This document shows positions 12,901 to 23,146 of a DNA stretch of 64,000 nucleotides, piece after piece. This DNA comes from Centropus unirufus (taxonomy: Eukaryota > Chordata > Aves > Cuculiformes > Centropidae). The number at the start of each line of letters is the position of its first letter. Positions within the stretch are counted from its first letter, which is position 1. Both the position numbers and the translations under genes were made by a program. The stretch lies in NCBI GenBank assembly GCA_013397695.1, contig VYZI01000018.1, forward strand, positions 4,631,523-4,695,522. The letters are read 5' to 3'. A model generated the notes under the pieces. It was not told the DNA's origin and made no database searches. It saw nothing but the letters and a program-made list of their open reading frames with translations.

Positions 12901-15900
12901 CTGTGTTCTGGTCGGTATAGAATTGAATTGCAAGAGTTCGGGAGCATTCCCGTGAGCTGACAAAACCAATTTTGACTTAAAAGATTTTTCACCTTAACAT
13001 GGCTTTAACAATAACACAGTGGCATGCTCCTATGGCATTGCTCAGAAACAACAACACGCAGAAACACACATGACACCCGTGGCCTGATGCCTGTTAATAA
13101 GAAAATGAGACCCATAATTCACAAGTTAATTCAATTGCTGGGTCTAAGATTCAATTGTGTATTTATTTTTCAGTGTGATTGCCAGTCTTCAGCAATATCC
13201 AGAGTACCACTATCAAATAGATAACAGCTCGGACCTACAGCAAGCCTCTAAACATTTAACTCTGATCTCTCTACAGCTAGTTTCATTGGTAGCTGCTGTC
13301 TATGGACATTCCAAAAGAGCGCAGAACACCCAGGGGCTGAGAGGAGGAGACAGCCGGAGAGAGTATGAGCAGAAACGACTGACACCTTGCAAACATTTTG
13401 GGTCAGCTTTGACCAACATTTGTTCAAATATATCATGCTGTAGAGAGCAGCTGAGGGAAAAAAATGTGTGTTATATTGAAAAATGCCAATTGTAAAGTCA
13501 TGCAATAAAAGCAAAAAGAAAAAAAATCCTCAATTAAGGATATGTCTGTAATCCTCTCTGTGACCTAATAAGCACACGCAAAGCCAAAGTAACTTTTTTT
13601 TTCTTCAAGATTCTATGCATTGAATTGATAGCTTTTATTGAATAGGTGGTAATTTAATTTTTTTTATCCCCATCAATTTGAGTTCTAGTTGCTTATTTAT
13701 TATATCCAGTTATATAGTTTAATTTAAGATTATATTTTTTTCCTTTTGATGTGTTTTCTTCCCTCCTCATCAAAAAATAAATCTCCTTAACATTCCTGCA
13801 AAATGGGTGAGGATTATTAGTTCCAGGGCTTAACCTAAAAATATCGAAAGCACCCAGTGTTTTGGGGTACTTAATCTAAGACCTTTCAGTTTTCAGGCAC
13901 TCCACATGCCTCAAGTAGAGCTGTAGCAGATCTCAGCTGCAGTTCAAAAACGCTTAGCCCTTCTGCAAAGGCAGACAAGATGTTTCAAACTGCCTGTTGG
14001 GGAAAATGAGGAACGGAGTGGCTACTTCTGAGAAGTTTGATGCAAGTGACCCACCACCTGGCAGAAGCAAGAACAGTCTCTACTTTGATGGCAAACAATT
14101 GTCCCTTCTCTTTCGGATCTCCTTGCATTTTTCATAATCTATCGTCCCCTTTCTGCAACAAATTAGACAAACCTCATCACTTGTGGCTCAGTCTTAATTC
14201 ATTCCCAGAGCTCCTTCTGTGATTATGGCAGTGGACTACAGGGAAAAAAGAGCAACTTCATGAAAACTTAGTGCCTGGTGCTTCTTTAGTCAGGAAGCGC
14301 ACAGATATGTGGGCATTTCTTCGTGTTTCCTAGCCATTAATTGTTAGGAAACACTCAAGATTTAATTCAAGTCTTTTTCTGAGGTTGTCATCCCTATTGT
14401 AATTTTCTAGCATTGCTGTTACAACTTAAAAGGTAGAAAACAATCCCCAAAACCTAAATGTGAAATCAGAGACACTTGACACTGGGAAGGTTTGAATTCC
14501 CAGTTCCCTTGAACATGGCACTTGGAGTTGCAGCACATTGATGTACCTTTGGAAGCCAGAGCTTTAAGCTGGGCTTTTGCTGCAGCTAAGGTCTTTAATA
14601 TGTCTGATAAAAACATTTTGCTTTGGGGAGAAAAGCCAGCTTTTCCCAGAATAGAGCAATGACAAACAAAGATCCTACTGCCAAAATTCCTCCAAATGAG
14701 AAGGGATCTTTCTCGATTGTACTAGATCAGGGACTCTCTCCAAAGTTTTCCTCAGGCCATGTGTTTCTGACAGCAATATTTTAATTGCTGCCTTTACCAT
14801 TCAACTTAAAGAATTTCTGTCTCTAGAAGATACTAAACAGTCTCCTGTTTCCCAATCTACTTTAGCATCTTCAATAGATTTTTAAGTTAAATTTATAATA
14901 CCATGACAACATCAGTATTATATTTTCTTTCCACTGCATACGTTTAATGGGGTTTTATTATTTTTTTAATATTAATATTTGCAGGAGGTTTTGGCACACC
15001 ATTTTACATTACGCTAATATTTTGAATGTTTGTCTTCACTTTCATGCACTGCTAAGCAAACATCTTATTCACACAATACTAGTCTCAATGTCCCATTACC
15101 TTATGCATTATATGGTTTTACTCATAAACCATATTACTAATAATCTTTTTCTCATATCTTTAATAAAATTGTTCCATTACATACATATCTGAGGAACCAA
15201 AGCATTTCCTTATTTTTCTGTGTGTTTGAAGAGAAAATAATTTGCTGAACTGAGATAAATTCTATTGCCAAATCTCTACCTCCCTATCTATTTGTGTGTG
15301 TGTGTGTCTCTCTCTCTCCTGTTTCTTATGATGTTTCCCAACTGGCAATGTTCAAATCTAACAGCAATAATCACAAATTAAATGGATGTTGGGTTTTGGA
15401 CCCGAGGGACCTTTTTACCTTCTGCTCAGAGGGAAAAAATATGCTTAAGGCTAGCAAAAACCATTTCAGAGAGAAGAGTGTTTCCTATTCATATGCAAAA
15501 GAATATCTAAATTTAAATTAGGAGGACAACTGCCCTGACACTGACATCCCTTGTGAAATGGAAAAGAGCTTCGTAAATAAAATGGTACCTTTGGAACTAT
15601 TTTTAATTACTAAATTATGACTAAGCTTTTTAGTTAAATGTCTCTTACTGAGTTTTTATTTGAATTTTTACTGTTGTTATATCATGTTCCTTCTCCATTT
15701 TTCTTTCTTAAAATAATTCTGAGTATCCTTCTGAAAAAGTCACACACATGGCATTCTGCTTTCCCAGGGGAAAGTAAACAGATGCCTTTGGCTAAACTGT
15801 ATATATCAGGAAAACAAATGGGAAGTGGTCATTACCAAAGTCAACGAGCTTGACTCCACCTTCTGTTGTCAGGAGAATGTTGTTCCCTTTCACATCACGA

Positions 15901-18900
15901 TGAATGATCCGGTTATTGTGTAAATGCTGAAGGCCCTATATACCAGCAGGAACAAAAATAAGTTTATTCTCATATTTAAAAACAATTACCCTAATATGAG
16001 GGAAAGTAATGAAGACAATCTGTACATACTCTATAGAAACAGCTGTCCACCGGGTTACATGCTTGATAAAGCCCCTGCTGCTATAATAACCTACATAATA
16101 TTGTCAACATTACCATACTTTATAAATGCAAAATGTATGTACGAGATGAGTAAATTGCACCCTCTGCTGTCATTACAAGCCCAATGAACATCCTTACCAG
16201 GAGAGCACCATATAAGATGTATGATATTATAGCTTCATCCAAGCGTTGGCCACACTTCAGCAGGCCCTTGACGAGCTCTGTGACAGAACCTCCATTGCAC
16301 AGCTGTGAAGGGTGGAGTTGAGAGAGGGAGAGGGGAAAGCAAGACAAGCCCTCAGTTACTCAATGTACTTGTTTAGACTGCCAATACCTACCATGCGAAC
16401 CTGCATTTCAACACAAGTCTGAGAAGAATGAGGTTTTTTACCTCGCAATTATTTATGTTGTCACCCCACCTTAGAAGATATTTTGTCAGCAATGTTAATA
16501 ATATATTACAGCTGCCTGGGTCAGGGAAGTGAAAAACAAAAATTATCAAGGGCAATTTATAAAATGTAACTAAAAATCAAAATATTATGAAAAGGACTGC
16601 ATTTTGTTGTTAAGAGAGGATGTATAAATCCAGTTTTCATTATTGGAGAATTTTTACAACAATACTTGTGCTGTCTTTTGAAAAACAGCTTTTGTGCCAC
16701 AAAAAGGCCAGACAGAAAAGATTGATGCTCTGGATAACTGGGAGACAACAAATTACGGTCATTTTAAACTTTCACTCCATCAATGCTCCTGCTGGCAGGC
16801 AATATAAAGCAGACAGAAGCCATATCTCTATACTCAGATTTGATGGCATGTGCTGCCAACAACTGAGATGATGAAACACTCTGATCTAGAAAAGCAGCTT
16901 CTTGCAAGCATTTCCTATTAACAAGCTGCCATATATCAAAGGAAAAGGAGGAGAAAAAGTACAATTAGAATCTTTGTAAGTATGTTTTCACCTGCCCATG
17001 CACCTTCTAAGCAGGTATTTCCCCGTTTCCTTTCTCCCCCTTTTCTCACTTTAATATTCACAATTATTTGACAATATAAGTGGGATTTCCTTTCTTTCAT
17101 TGAATTTTATCCTACAGACCTGTTTTTGTAGCCAGCACCCTTACGAAAAGTTTTAGTTCGTGGAAGGGACCAGATAATGATAAACAAGACTTCCTCTATG
17201 TAAATAAGCTCCTGAAGCAAAATATCATCAATGAGAACATTGATGAATTCTGCAGGAATTTGACTTTACTTTTTAATCCATTACTAAGGATATGAAAAAA
17301 AAAAAAAAACAAAAAAAAACCCAACTGGGGGAAGCATTCAGCTTAGTACCAATGATTAAATGTATTTACAAGATCATTTTTCTTGTGAGAGAAAGCGCAT
17401 ATTTTCCTTTCCATGCTTAATCATTTGCTGCTAAGCCATTAAAGTCAAAGTTTTTTTTTTATTGCTTTCATTGCACTCGAAGTTCAACTAAGGCTTTACT
17501 AAACTTAGCTCTGGTCTGAAAATAAAATAAGGAAAAACACACCCGCTGAAAAATGATATGACTGACAGCTGTTTGGGAGCGTATGTAAAATGACTGACTG
17601 CCTCTGAAAGTAACTATACCCCACAAACACTACTGCAGCTACCAGTGACATTGTTCTTGACAGTCAGCAAAGATCTGGGACAAAGTGAACTTGTAAACTT
17701 TATTACCACTTTCTACCTAACGGCAACACTCTAAAACATGGACCGGTGCAACATTTAGATGGAATCATAGGGACGTTTTCATTACAGTCGTCTCTACTAC
17801 ACCTATCTGAGAAAACCAAAATGCTTATCTCATTCTCTACATAGTAAATTGCATACAAATATTTAAAGTGCCCACTTTTGTTACCCTCTAGCATCCTAGG
17901 CATTTATCAAGGTAAGGTCCTGCTTGTAGTGAGTAAACATGGCAGAATTGGGCCTGAAGGGAAAAAAAATTGCAACTTTTTATTGCAAATTTTGGAAGTC
18001 ATACATCCAATGAATATATTTCATCAAAGACTCAGGTTTCAAAATCTGAGTATTTTGTATATTCCCTTTTACTGAAAAAATGTCATCAGTTTATAATACA
18101 AAAAGTAACCGCCATGTAAACATAAATCTGAATGTAAGTTCCAAGGCAAGAAACAGATTGCCTTGTCTGGTAAATTCAGCCATATAAGAAAAACATACTT
18201 TTTTTAGACAAATTTATTTAAAACTGTGGATAACATGCTCAAAAAAAAACCACCAGAAATTAAGATACTTAATGGATAAGGTCTATAAAAAGACCTAACT
18301 CTCAGAGCCTACACTCAACTTTGTTATACAGAATACATCACAGAATTTGCAAAACTCTGTTAACTGGAAAACCATACATGATGCATCTTTTGGATATGTT
18401 ACATTTGTTTTTAAAAAAATATCACAAGGGAAATTAAGCCCAAACTCAACACAAAGCCAGCAAGTATACAGTAAAAATCAATATCAAACAAAAAATACTG
18501 AAGTTCCTTTTTAAATAGTTACTGATATTTAAGATGAAGCACATCTGAAAATTTCCCTTCAAGCTACATAATTCTGCAGTAAATAAAAGTTAGTTGTATT
18601 GTTGGTATTCCACAAACTACATTGAAAATGAAGATTCGCTATTCTGATTCCAATCATCAATCAGGAACAGGGAGTGGAATTTCTATAGTGATCCATAATT
18701 AGAAAGTGATTGATCCTACCAGGCCGGTTGCAACAGAGAGAAATGTTTGCATGGTCTGTTACTGCTCATCAGTCTGTGCAAAGGTCTGTATCAAGTAAGC
18801 CCAGAAAACATCTAGAATCTAGAATCATAGAATGGTTTGGGGTGGAAAGGACCTTGAAGATCGTCCAGTTCCAGCCCTTCTGCCATGGCAGGGACACCTC

Positions 18901-21547
18901 CCACCAGACCAGGCTGCTCAAGGCCCCGTCCAGTCTGTCCTTGAACACTTCTAGGGAGGGGGCATCCCCAACCTCCCTGGGCAACCTGTGCCAGTGCCTC
19001 ACCATCCTCATCAGGAAGCATTTCTTCCCAGTGTCTAATCTAAGTCTTCCCTCTTCCAATTTATAGCCATTCCTCCTTGTCCTATCACTACATGCCCTTG
19101 TGAAATGTCCCTCCCAAACCTTCTTGTAGGCCCTGTTCAGGTAGTGGAAGGCTGCTAGAAGGTCTCTCAAGAGCCTTCTCTTCTCCAGGCTGCACAACCC
19201 CAACTCTCTCAGCCTGTCCTCAGCTTGCAAACAGTCCTTCACAGTCACTTAACTTCCAACAAGACCATGAAAATACATTTTTCACTGCAAGAATACTGAT
19301 TGCCACTGAAAAAGAAGAGTCAAGAGAAGAGACTTCTGTCACCTCATTTTCAGTAACAACCAGAGCCTCCAGTTTTAAATTACCATAAAGCAAGCTTTCC
19401 TTTTATATTTTTCTCTGTTCACTTTTGGAATAGACATCACGTTTGTTAACTCTCCTCTGTGTTGGTACTGCATGTCTTACCTAATGTTTCTTCCGTCATG
19501 AATAAAGACAAGCTGTGTTTAGGCAAACCATTCTTTTTGAAACAATTTGCTTGCTTTAGAGAGAGAATGACTTGAGCAGAAAATGCAAGGACTCTCCTCC
19601 CGGCTAAACAAACTTTAAGTTTGGATGGGATTTCGAACAGTAGACTACCAGACATCCCCCATCACCAATTCTTTGATTAATGGCCTCGGAGAATCACGAA
19701 AGTCTGTACCTTTCTAGCAACAAAAAACAGAAATCCCACAACATTTGCTAGTTAAGATGTAATGTTATCAAAACGTTTTACCTCAAGTACTAGCCAGAGC
19801 TGTCCTCCCACATATTGATCTGCTTTGTAAAACATCCCATAAAATCTAACAACGTTTGGATGATGGGGCAGAAACTGCAAAATATTATATTCTGCTTCAA
19901 TTTCTTCATCTACATCCTAAATACAAAACACAAAAACACAGAACATATTAATGCACTACATCCATGCAAAGCAATAACAAACTATCATGGATAAAAAGAA
20001 CCATTTTTAATTAGTTTGTACTCTAAAATGTATTACTATAACACAGCTGAAAGCAGCCACGATACTGTAAATTTAATCCACACCAAATTACGCCACTCCT
20101 GCATTATTTTTAACATATAAAATGTGAAGTCCGTGTAAAGCATGTGCTCATTCTTCGAGGATTCTTTCAGTACATAACATACTTAACCAGGAAAGTAAGA
20201 ATTATACTTAACTTTGCTCAGTGGTCTACATAAGACATTTACACATGTCTTCTGATCCCCTTTTAAACATGCATATTTTTTATTGTGTAAGCTAAATGTA
20301 AATACATGAACTTCTGTTTCATTCTTTTTCCTGTGGCCATCAAATGGGACCAAACAGAGAACAATTGTGCAAAACCTCCAAAGGATCAGTGAAAACAAAG
20401 ACATTTTTATGAGGAAAAGACACAGACCACAAACAGAGACAAAACAAAACCCACAAAATAAACCAATGATACTAAATATTTGCAAATGAAATAATTCTGT
20501 GAAAAGTACTGTGTAATAGCAGCACACAGGGCACAATTTACAACAGTACTTCAGCACTGAATCTTTCCTTGTTTCTGCACAGAGTGTGATTACTACAAAA
20601 TTTCAGCTCTTATATGCATTTTCCTTTTTTTTTCCTTTTTCTAAAATAGATATAATCTTATTTATTAACTTCTTGAAATTTATACAGGATGCATTTCAGC
20701 AGTGGTAGATGACAGAAATTCAGCTTTTTTAGTTCATATTTTAGATTGACTGTCATGATCTAAGTCCAGCTTGATCAAACTGAGCAAGTTGCCAATAAAA
20801 TCACTGAAAACTAGAGCCCTGGTTCTCAAGGGAAGTCAGGCATTTAATACCCACTAAAACTGGAGCTGGCACAGAACTACCTCTGAGAACATGGGCTGTG
20901 CTCTTCTTCCGTTTTTGTCTAAACTGGTTCCTCACAGCATCATCCACCTATAAAAGATTACTATAAAATGTTCCAACGTTCATAGTACTTTTGTGATGGA
21001 AAAAGTAATTCTTTTAGGGAGTACACAGATTATAATAAGAATATTAACAGCATCTCGTATTTGCTCTGCTAGACCAGGACCCTAAAAGGAATGCCCCTGT
21101 GCCGCCTTATAGATTTCATGCTCCAGACACACACACAAATAGGTACCAGAAGACACAGACCTGAAAGAGAAACAAGGTAAATGCTGTTTTAAAATAACCT
21201 ATAAGATGACGAAATTATAAGTTGCAACTTTCAGGTGCTGGTACCAAACCCCTGTCAATGCATTCCACAAAATCATTCCCTTCAGGACATTTGCTTTACA
21301 TTTTAACTCTTGAGAATTCTTTTAATTTAACAATGAAGTTAGAGTTTGAGATTTTTTACTTACACTTATAGGATCCAGAATCTTTACTGCTGCCAAGCTT
21401 CCATCTTTCTTATTGGCAACCTTATAGACTTTACCATAAGTGCCTTTCCCAATAGTCTCTATAATTTCCCAGGTATCTGAGGGATCAGCTAATGATTCTA
21501 GTCCAATCATATTGGAATTATATTGAAAGAATCCATACAATGGCTTC
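820..21547 (-). CDS. MYO3B: MYO3B (myosin IIIB), 5' part: kinase-domain coding exons, gene runs off the left edge
   Basis: Six exons on the minus strand join in frame (21364-21547, 19782-19916, 16198-16302, 15836-15935, 12177-12253, 820-965), all with GT-AG introns. They encode about residues 2-250 of a class III myosin. Class III myosins are actin motors with an N-terminal STE20/MST-like serine/threonine kinase, and they act at tips of stereocilia, filopodia and photoreceptor calycal processes. Visible kinase elements are the loop GKGTYGKV (34-41), AVK with catalytic Lys56, probable helix-C Glu71, HRDVKGNN (154-161), DFG (174-176), [12 protein letters not shown] (190-201) and DVWSLG (218-223). 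The paralogue call rests on the N-terminus: [15 protein letters not shown] resembles mammalian MYO3B (LYGLFHYN..MLGLESL), not MYO3A. The end of the kinase, the motor, IQ motifs and tail lie left of the window. The 5' UTR and promoter are not located. All key catalytic residues are intact, so I see no sign of a pseudogene. Confidence 0.95.
2227..2872 (+). mobile_element. CR1 LINE, 5'-truncated 3' fragment, plus orientation
   Basis: About 645 bp of CR1 retrotransposon 3' end. It opens with the characteristic GATGAGCTGGCAA...GCAGCCCAGAAGGCCAAC stretch and continues through the C-terminal part of the ORF2 (reverse transcriptase protein) remnant. Translated landmarks in one frame include [38 protein letters not shown] and [14 protein letters not shown]. 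Most of this frame is still open (192 codons, 2320-2898), which suggests a fairly young copy, but it is only a fragment and not a host gene. The 3' end stops near CCTTCCACCCC without the usual ATTCTATG octamers. Confidence 0.9.
3829..3858. repeat. (CAAA)n / A-rich simple repeat
   Basis: Several CAAA units are followed by a run of A. Low complexity, intronic. Confidence 0.8.
5730..5776. repeat. (TA)n-(TG/CA)n compound microsatellite
   Basis: Two TA tracts interrupted by TGTATGTG run into a CA tract. It lies inside the 11.2-kb MYO3B intron and is probably length-variable. Confidence 0.85.
6470..6660. other. Very AT-rich block with clustered TAAT/ATTA cores
   Basis: The block contains repeated homeodomain-type cores (TAATCA, AATTAATT, GATTAATC, AATAATTA) within about 190 bp. 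Such blocks are sometimes conserved non-coding enhancers, but AT-rich intron sequence produces the same pattern by chance. I cannot test conservation here. Confidence 0.25.
7135..7460 (+). mobile_element. GC-rich block, possible retroviral-type LTR fragment
   Basis: About 300 bp clearly richer in GC than the surrounding intron. It ends with GAATAAACCTCTGCATACCC followed by a T/C-rich stretch, which resembles the poly(A)-signal (R-U5) side of an avian LTR in plus orientation. I do not see convincing TG...CA termini or a target-site duplication. It could equally be a fragment of a transcribed sequence. Confidence 0.3.
7523..7542. repeat. (CAAA)n simple repeat
   Basis: Five CAAA-type units in tandem. 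Intronic. Confidence 0.8.
12177..12253 (-). CDS. MYO3B: MYO3B coding exon 5: activation segment and APE motif
   Basis: The exon is 77 nt (attgcag|GTGTTTCAGCC ... CCTGAG|gtaagg). Two bases complete the DFG Gly codon and 25 codons follow: [20 protein letters not shown] then WMAPE. It holds the STE20-family signature around the activation-loop Thr and the APE motif. Confidence 0.95.
12254..15835. other. MYO3B intron between coding exons 4 and 5 (3.6 kb)
   Basis: AT-rich intron with a TG/TC microsatellite at 15293-15319. The overlapping open frames at 12364-13514 on both strands carry no recognisable protein motif and are treated as chance. No transposable element recognised. Confidence 0.75.
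15293..15319. repeat. (TG)n(TC)n microsatellite
   Basis: About seven TG units are followed by about six TC units. Confidence 0.85.
15836..15935 (-). CDS. MYO3B: MYO3B coding exon 4: catalytic loop and DFG
   Basis: The exon is 100 nt, 33 codons plus one base (tatatag|GGCCTTCAG ... GACTTTG|gtaatg). It contains the catalytic loop IHRDVKGNN and the metal-binding Asp of the DFG motif, whose Gly codon is split across the next intron. Every residue expected of an active kinase is present in this exon. Confidence 0.96.
15936..16197. other. MYO3B short intron (262 bp) between coding exons 3 and 4
   Basis: A compact intron with donor gtaagg and acceptor tatatag. No embedded feature seen. Confidence 0.9.
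16198..16302 (-). CDS. MYO3B: MYO3B coding exon 3: kinase helices D and E
   Basis: The exon is 105 nt, 35 codons, phase 0 (cttcacag|CTGTGCAAT ... CTCCTG|gtaagg). It encodes [18 protein letters not shown] through SYILYGALL, the hinge/substrate-side segment of the STE20-type kinase C-lobe. It is separated from the next exon by the shortest MYO3B intron in the window (262 bp). Confidence 0.95.
17294..17319. repeat. Poly(A) tract
   Basis: Two runs of A separated by a single C. Low complexity; no adjoining retroposed gene recognised. Confidence 0.8.
18811..19225 (-). mobile_element. CR1 LINE, 5'-truncated 3' end, minus orientation
   Basis: About 415 bp of CR1 3' end read on the minus strand. It covers [20 protein letters not shown] through [20 protein letters not shown] and ends with CCAAACCATTCTATGATTCT plus a degenerate ATTCTAG repeat, the typical CR1 3' terminus. 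The translated piece is very similar to the copy at 2227-2872 (shared [18 protein letters not shown] and [11 protein letters not shown]), so both belong to the same young subfamily, in opposite orientation. It is 5'-truncated just after CTGTCCTCAGC. Confidence 0.92.
19782..19916 (-). CDS. MYO3B: MYO3B coding exon 2: kinase helix C and hinge
   Basis: The exon is 135 nt, exactly 45 codons, phase 0 at both ends (ttag|GATGTAGAT ... CTTGAG|gtaaaa). It encodes [15 protein letters not shown] through GGQLWLVLE. The EAEYNIL helix-C segment should supply the Glu that salt-bridges Lys56, and LWLVLE is the strand leading into the hinge. The sequence is near-identical to vertebrate MYO3B. Confidence 0.95.
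19917..21363. other. MYO3B intron between coding exons 1 and 2 (1.4 kb)
   Basis: AT-rich intron. The 124-codon minus-strand frame at 20183-20557 is hydrophobic by virtue of T-rich composition and has no family resemblance I recognise. No repeat seen. Confidence 0.7.
21364..21547 (-). CDS. MYO3B: MYO3B coding exon 1: N-terminus and kinase glycine-rich loop
   Basis: The exon is 184 nt: one base plus 61 codons, [10 protein letters not shown] to LDPIS. The acceptor is ttttccag|GAAGCC and the donor ATAAGT|gtaagt. It carries the glycine-rich loop GKGTYGKV and the catalytic Lys in AAVKIL. Human MYO3B starts M-K-H-L-Y-G; here the exon opens with G|AAG CCA TTG TAT GGA. If the start is conserved, the ATG is therefore split, with AT in an upstream exon and G here. 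An internal Met (SNMIGLES, residue 14) is an alternative start. The frame stays open upstream of the acceptor for only a few codons, so an unspliced start at 21567 is possible but less likely. Confidence 0.93.
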
Positions 21548-22616
21548 CTGGAAAACAAAGGAGACACAGATACAGTGGGAAGCCCTAAGTAACTCTGTAC
21601 TAGAGAGGATATCTTGTGATAAAGAAATCAAATATTTTCCTAATTTCAGAAGATATACAGACAGAATCACAAATAAAAATCAGACAGAAAGATAAGGACG
21701 CTAAATGAAGGAATGGAAAGAAAACACGGGGGAATGCTTCTCTCTGCTGTATGTATTAATTGTTATAAATATTGCTCCATTCCCTGCATCATTCTGAACA
21801 CATTATGACAAGTTCTGACAAAATCTCATCCCTCCCTCTACAGCATGCTTCTTCAATAAACATTTGACACAATTGGTCTAACATAGCTCATGAAATGAGG
21901 CTCTATTTCTTGTGCATTAGAAAGCCATGTTATACTTCCAGCATATTTTTGTCAAATGTTCCCAGGGCAATGGCCAGACAGGCATTCAGTAGATATAAAA
22001 CGTCATCAAGTCTGACGAATATACAACAGGGCCACGTACAAATGGAAGGAGAAAAATGAGAAAATTCTCTTGACAAAAACAAATGGAGACAACACCACAG
22101 GCAACTACAAAAGCTCTCAATTTTTTAGATGGATCATCTAACACTTCAATCATACAATTGAACTTTAAGGTTTGATCCATTTCTTTCTAAGCTCATGTGA
22201 TACCTGCAAACCTGCTTAAAGTAGTTTTAAAAACCTTATTTACCTCTTCATTATTTCCAGTATTACTGGCAACTATCTGGCATGAGAAATTTAGTTGAAG
22301 GAAACGTGACCCTGGCTGGGACAACTGCTAAGTTAATAAGGAATGAAGCAGCAGCTCTTCAATCTAATTAAAGAAATAACTGTGCTTTCTGTTCATGATA
22401 GACCAGGAAATTACCTGTGTGCAAATTCACATGCAGCACATGTAATCTGTACAGTAACATTCAAAAGAGAAGCATGTGTAATAGCTCATTTGCACACATT
22501 TCTTCTTTCTAGAAGAAATACTGAAATTCCTTTAGAGCCTAAGAAAAAAACGTGTACATGTTGCGAAAGTAATTTACCATACAGCAGACACGAATCATGT
22601 TAGAAGTAGTAGAAAC

Positions 22617-22636
22617 TTTTTTTTTTTAAAAAAAAA
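22617..22636. repeat. T11-A9 homopolymer pair
   Basis: A run of T is directly followed by a run of A, forming a short perfect palindrome. Another A-rich stretch follows at 22751-22810. Confidence 0.75.
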
Positions 22637-23094
22637 GAAAACAAAACAGGGGGAGGTATCTTTAGAGAAAACCTCTATTTCCCTCCTTGGTTAAAACTAT
22701 GTTTGCACCAAGGATGGTGCCAATAATATATCAAATTGCTTTGGTCTCCTAAGAAAAAAAAAAAGGCAAAGAAAAGAATTTAAAAAAAAAAGAAGAAAAA
22801 GGATAAAAAAAGTGCTAGAGTCAATATCATTTATCTGTTGTGGTCAATAATTTAAGTTATTAGGACTGTTTCTCACTTGGATCCAAGACATCATGCTGCA
22901 AATAAAGAACAGTATTCTGAACACATACAATTAGCACCTCAACAGAGAAGCAGGTCAGGTGAAAGACTTCTCTGAAATCAGGGAACAGACTGCACTACAT
23001 GCACTGGAGACAGCAGCCACAGGCATGCAGCTCCTGATAAGCCAACCTTAACAGCAAGGTTTGCTTCCAGGGTGGGATGTGGTGGTGAATACAA

Positions 23095-23146
23095 ACATAA
23101 ATAAATAAATAGAAACATAAAATAAATAGGAACATAAATAGGAACA
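23095..23146. repeat. AAAT / AATAGGAACATA simple repeat
   Basis: AAAT units grade into an imperfect repeat of AAATAGGAACAT. Confidence 0.75.

Larger units (their letters stand above)
16303..19781. other. MYO3B intron between coding exons 2 and 3 (3.5 kb)
   Basis: Contains a poly(A)-type run (17294-17319) and a CR1 copy in minus orientation (18811-19225). The rest is AT-rich with no recognised feature. Confidence 0.75.

Noticed and set aside
20183..20557. 124-codon hydrophobic minus-strand frame as a membrane protein
   Set aside because: It lies wholly inside a MYO3B intron, reflects A/T-rich composition, and has no recognisable domain or splice context.
820..21547. Assignment to MYO3A instead of MYO3B
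   Set aside because: The N-terminus ([15 protein letters not shown]), [13 protein letters not shown] and [20 protein letters not shown] fit MYO3B. MYO3A differs in these segments, and the UBR3 neighbour also fits the MYO3B locus.
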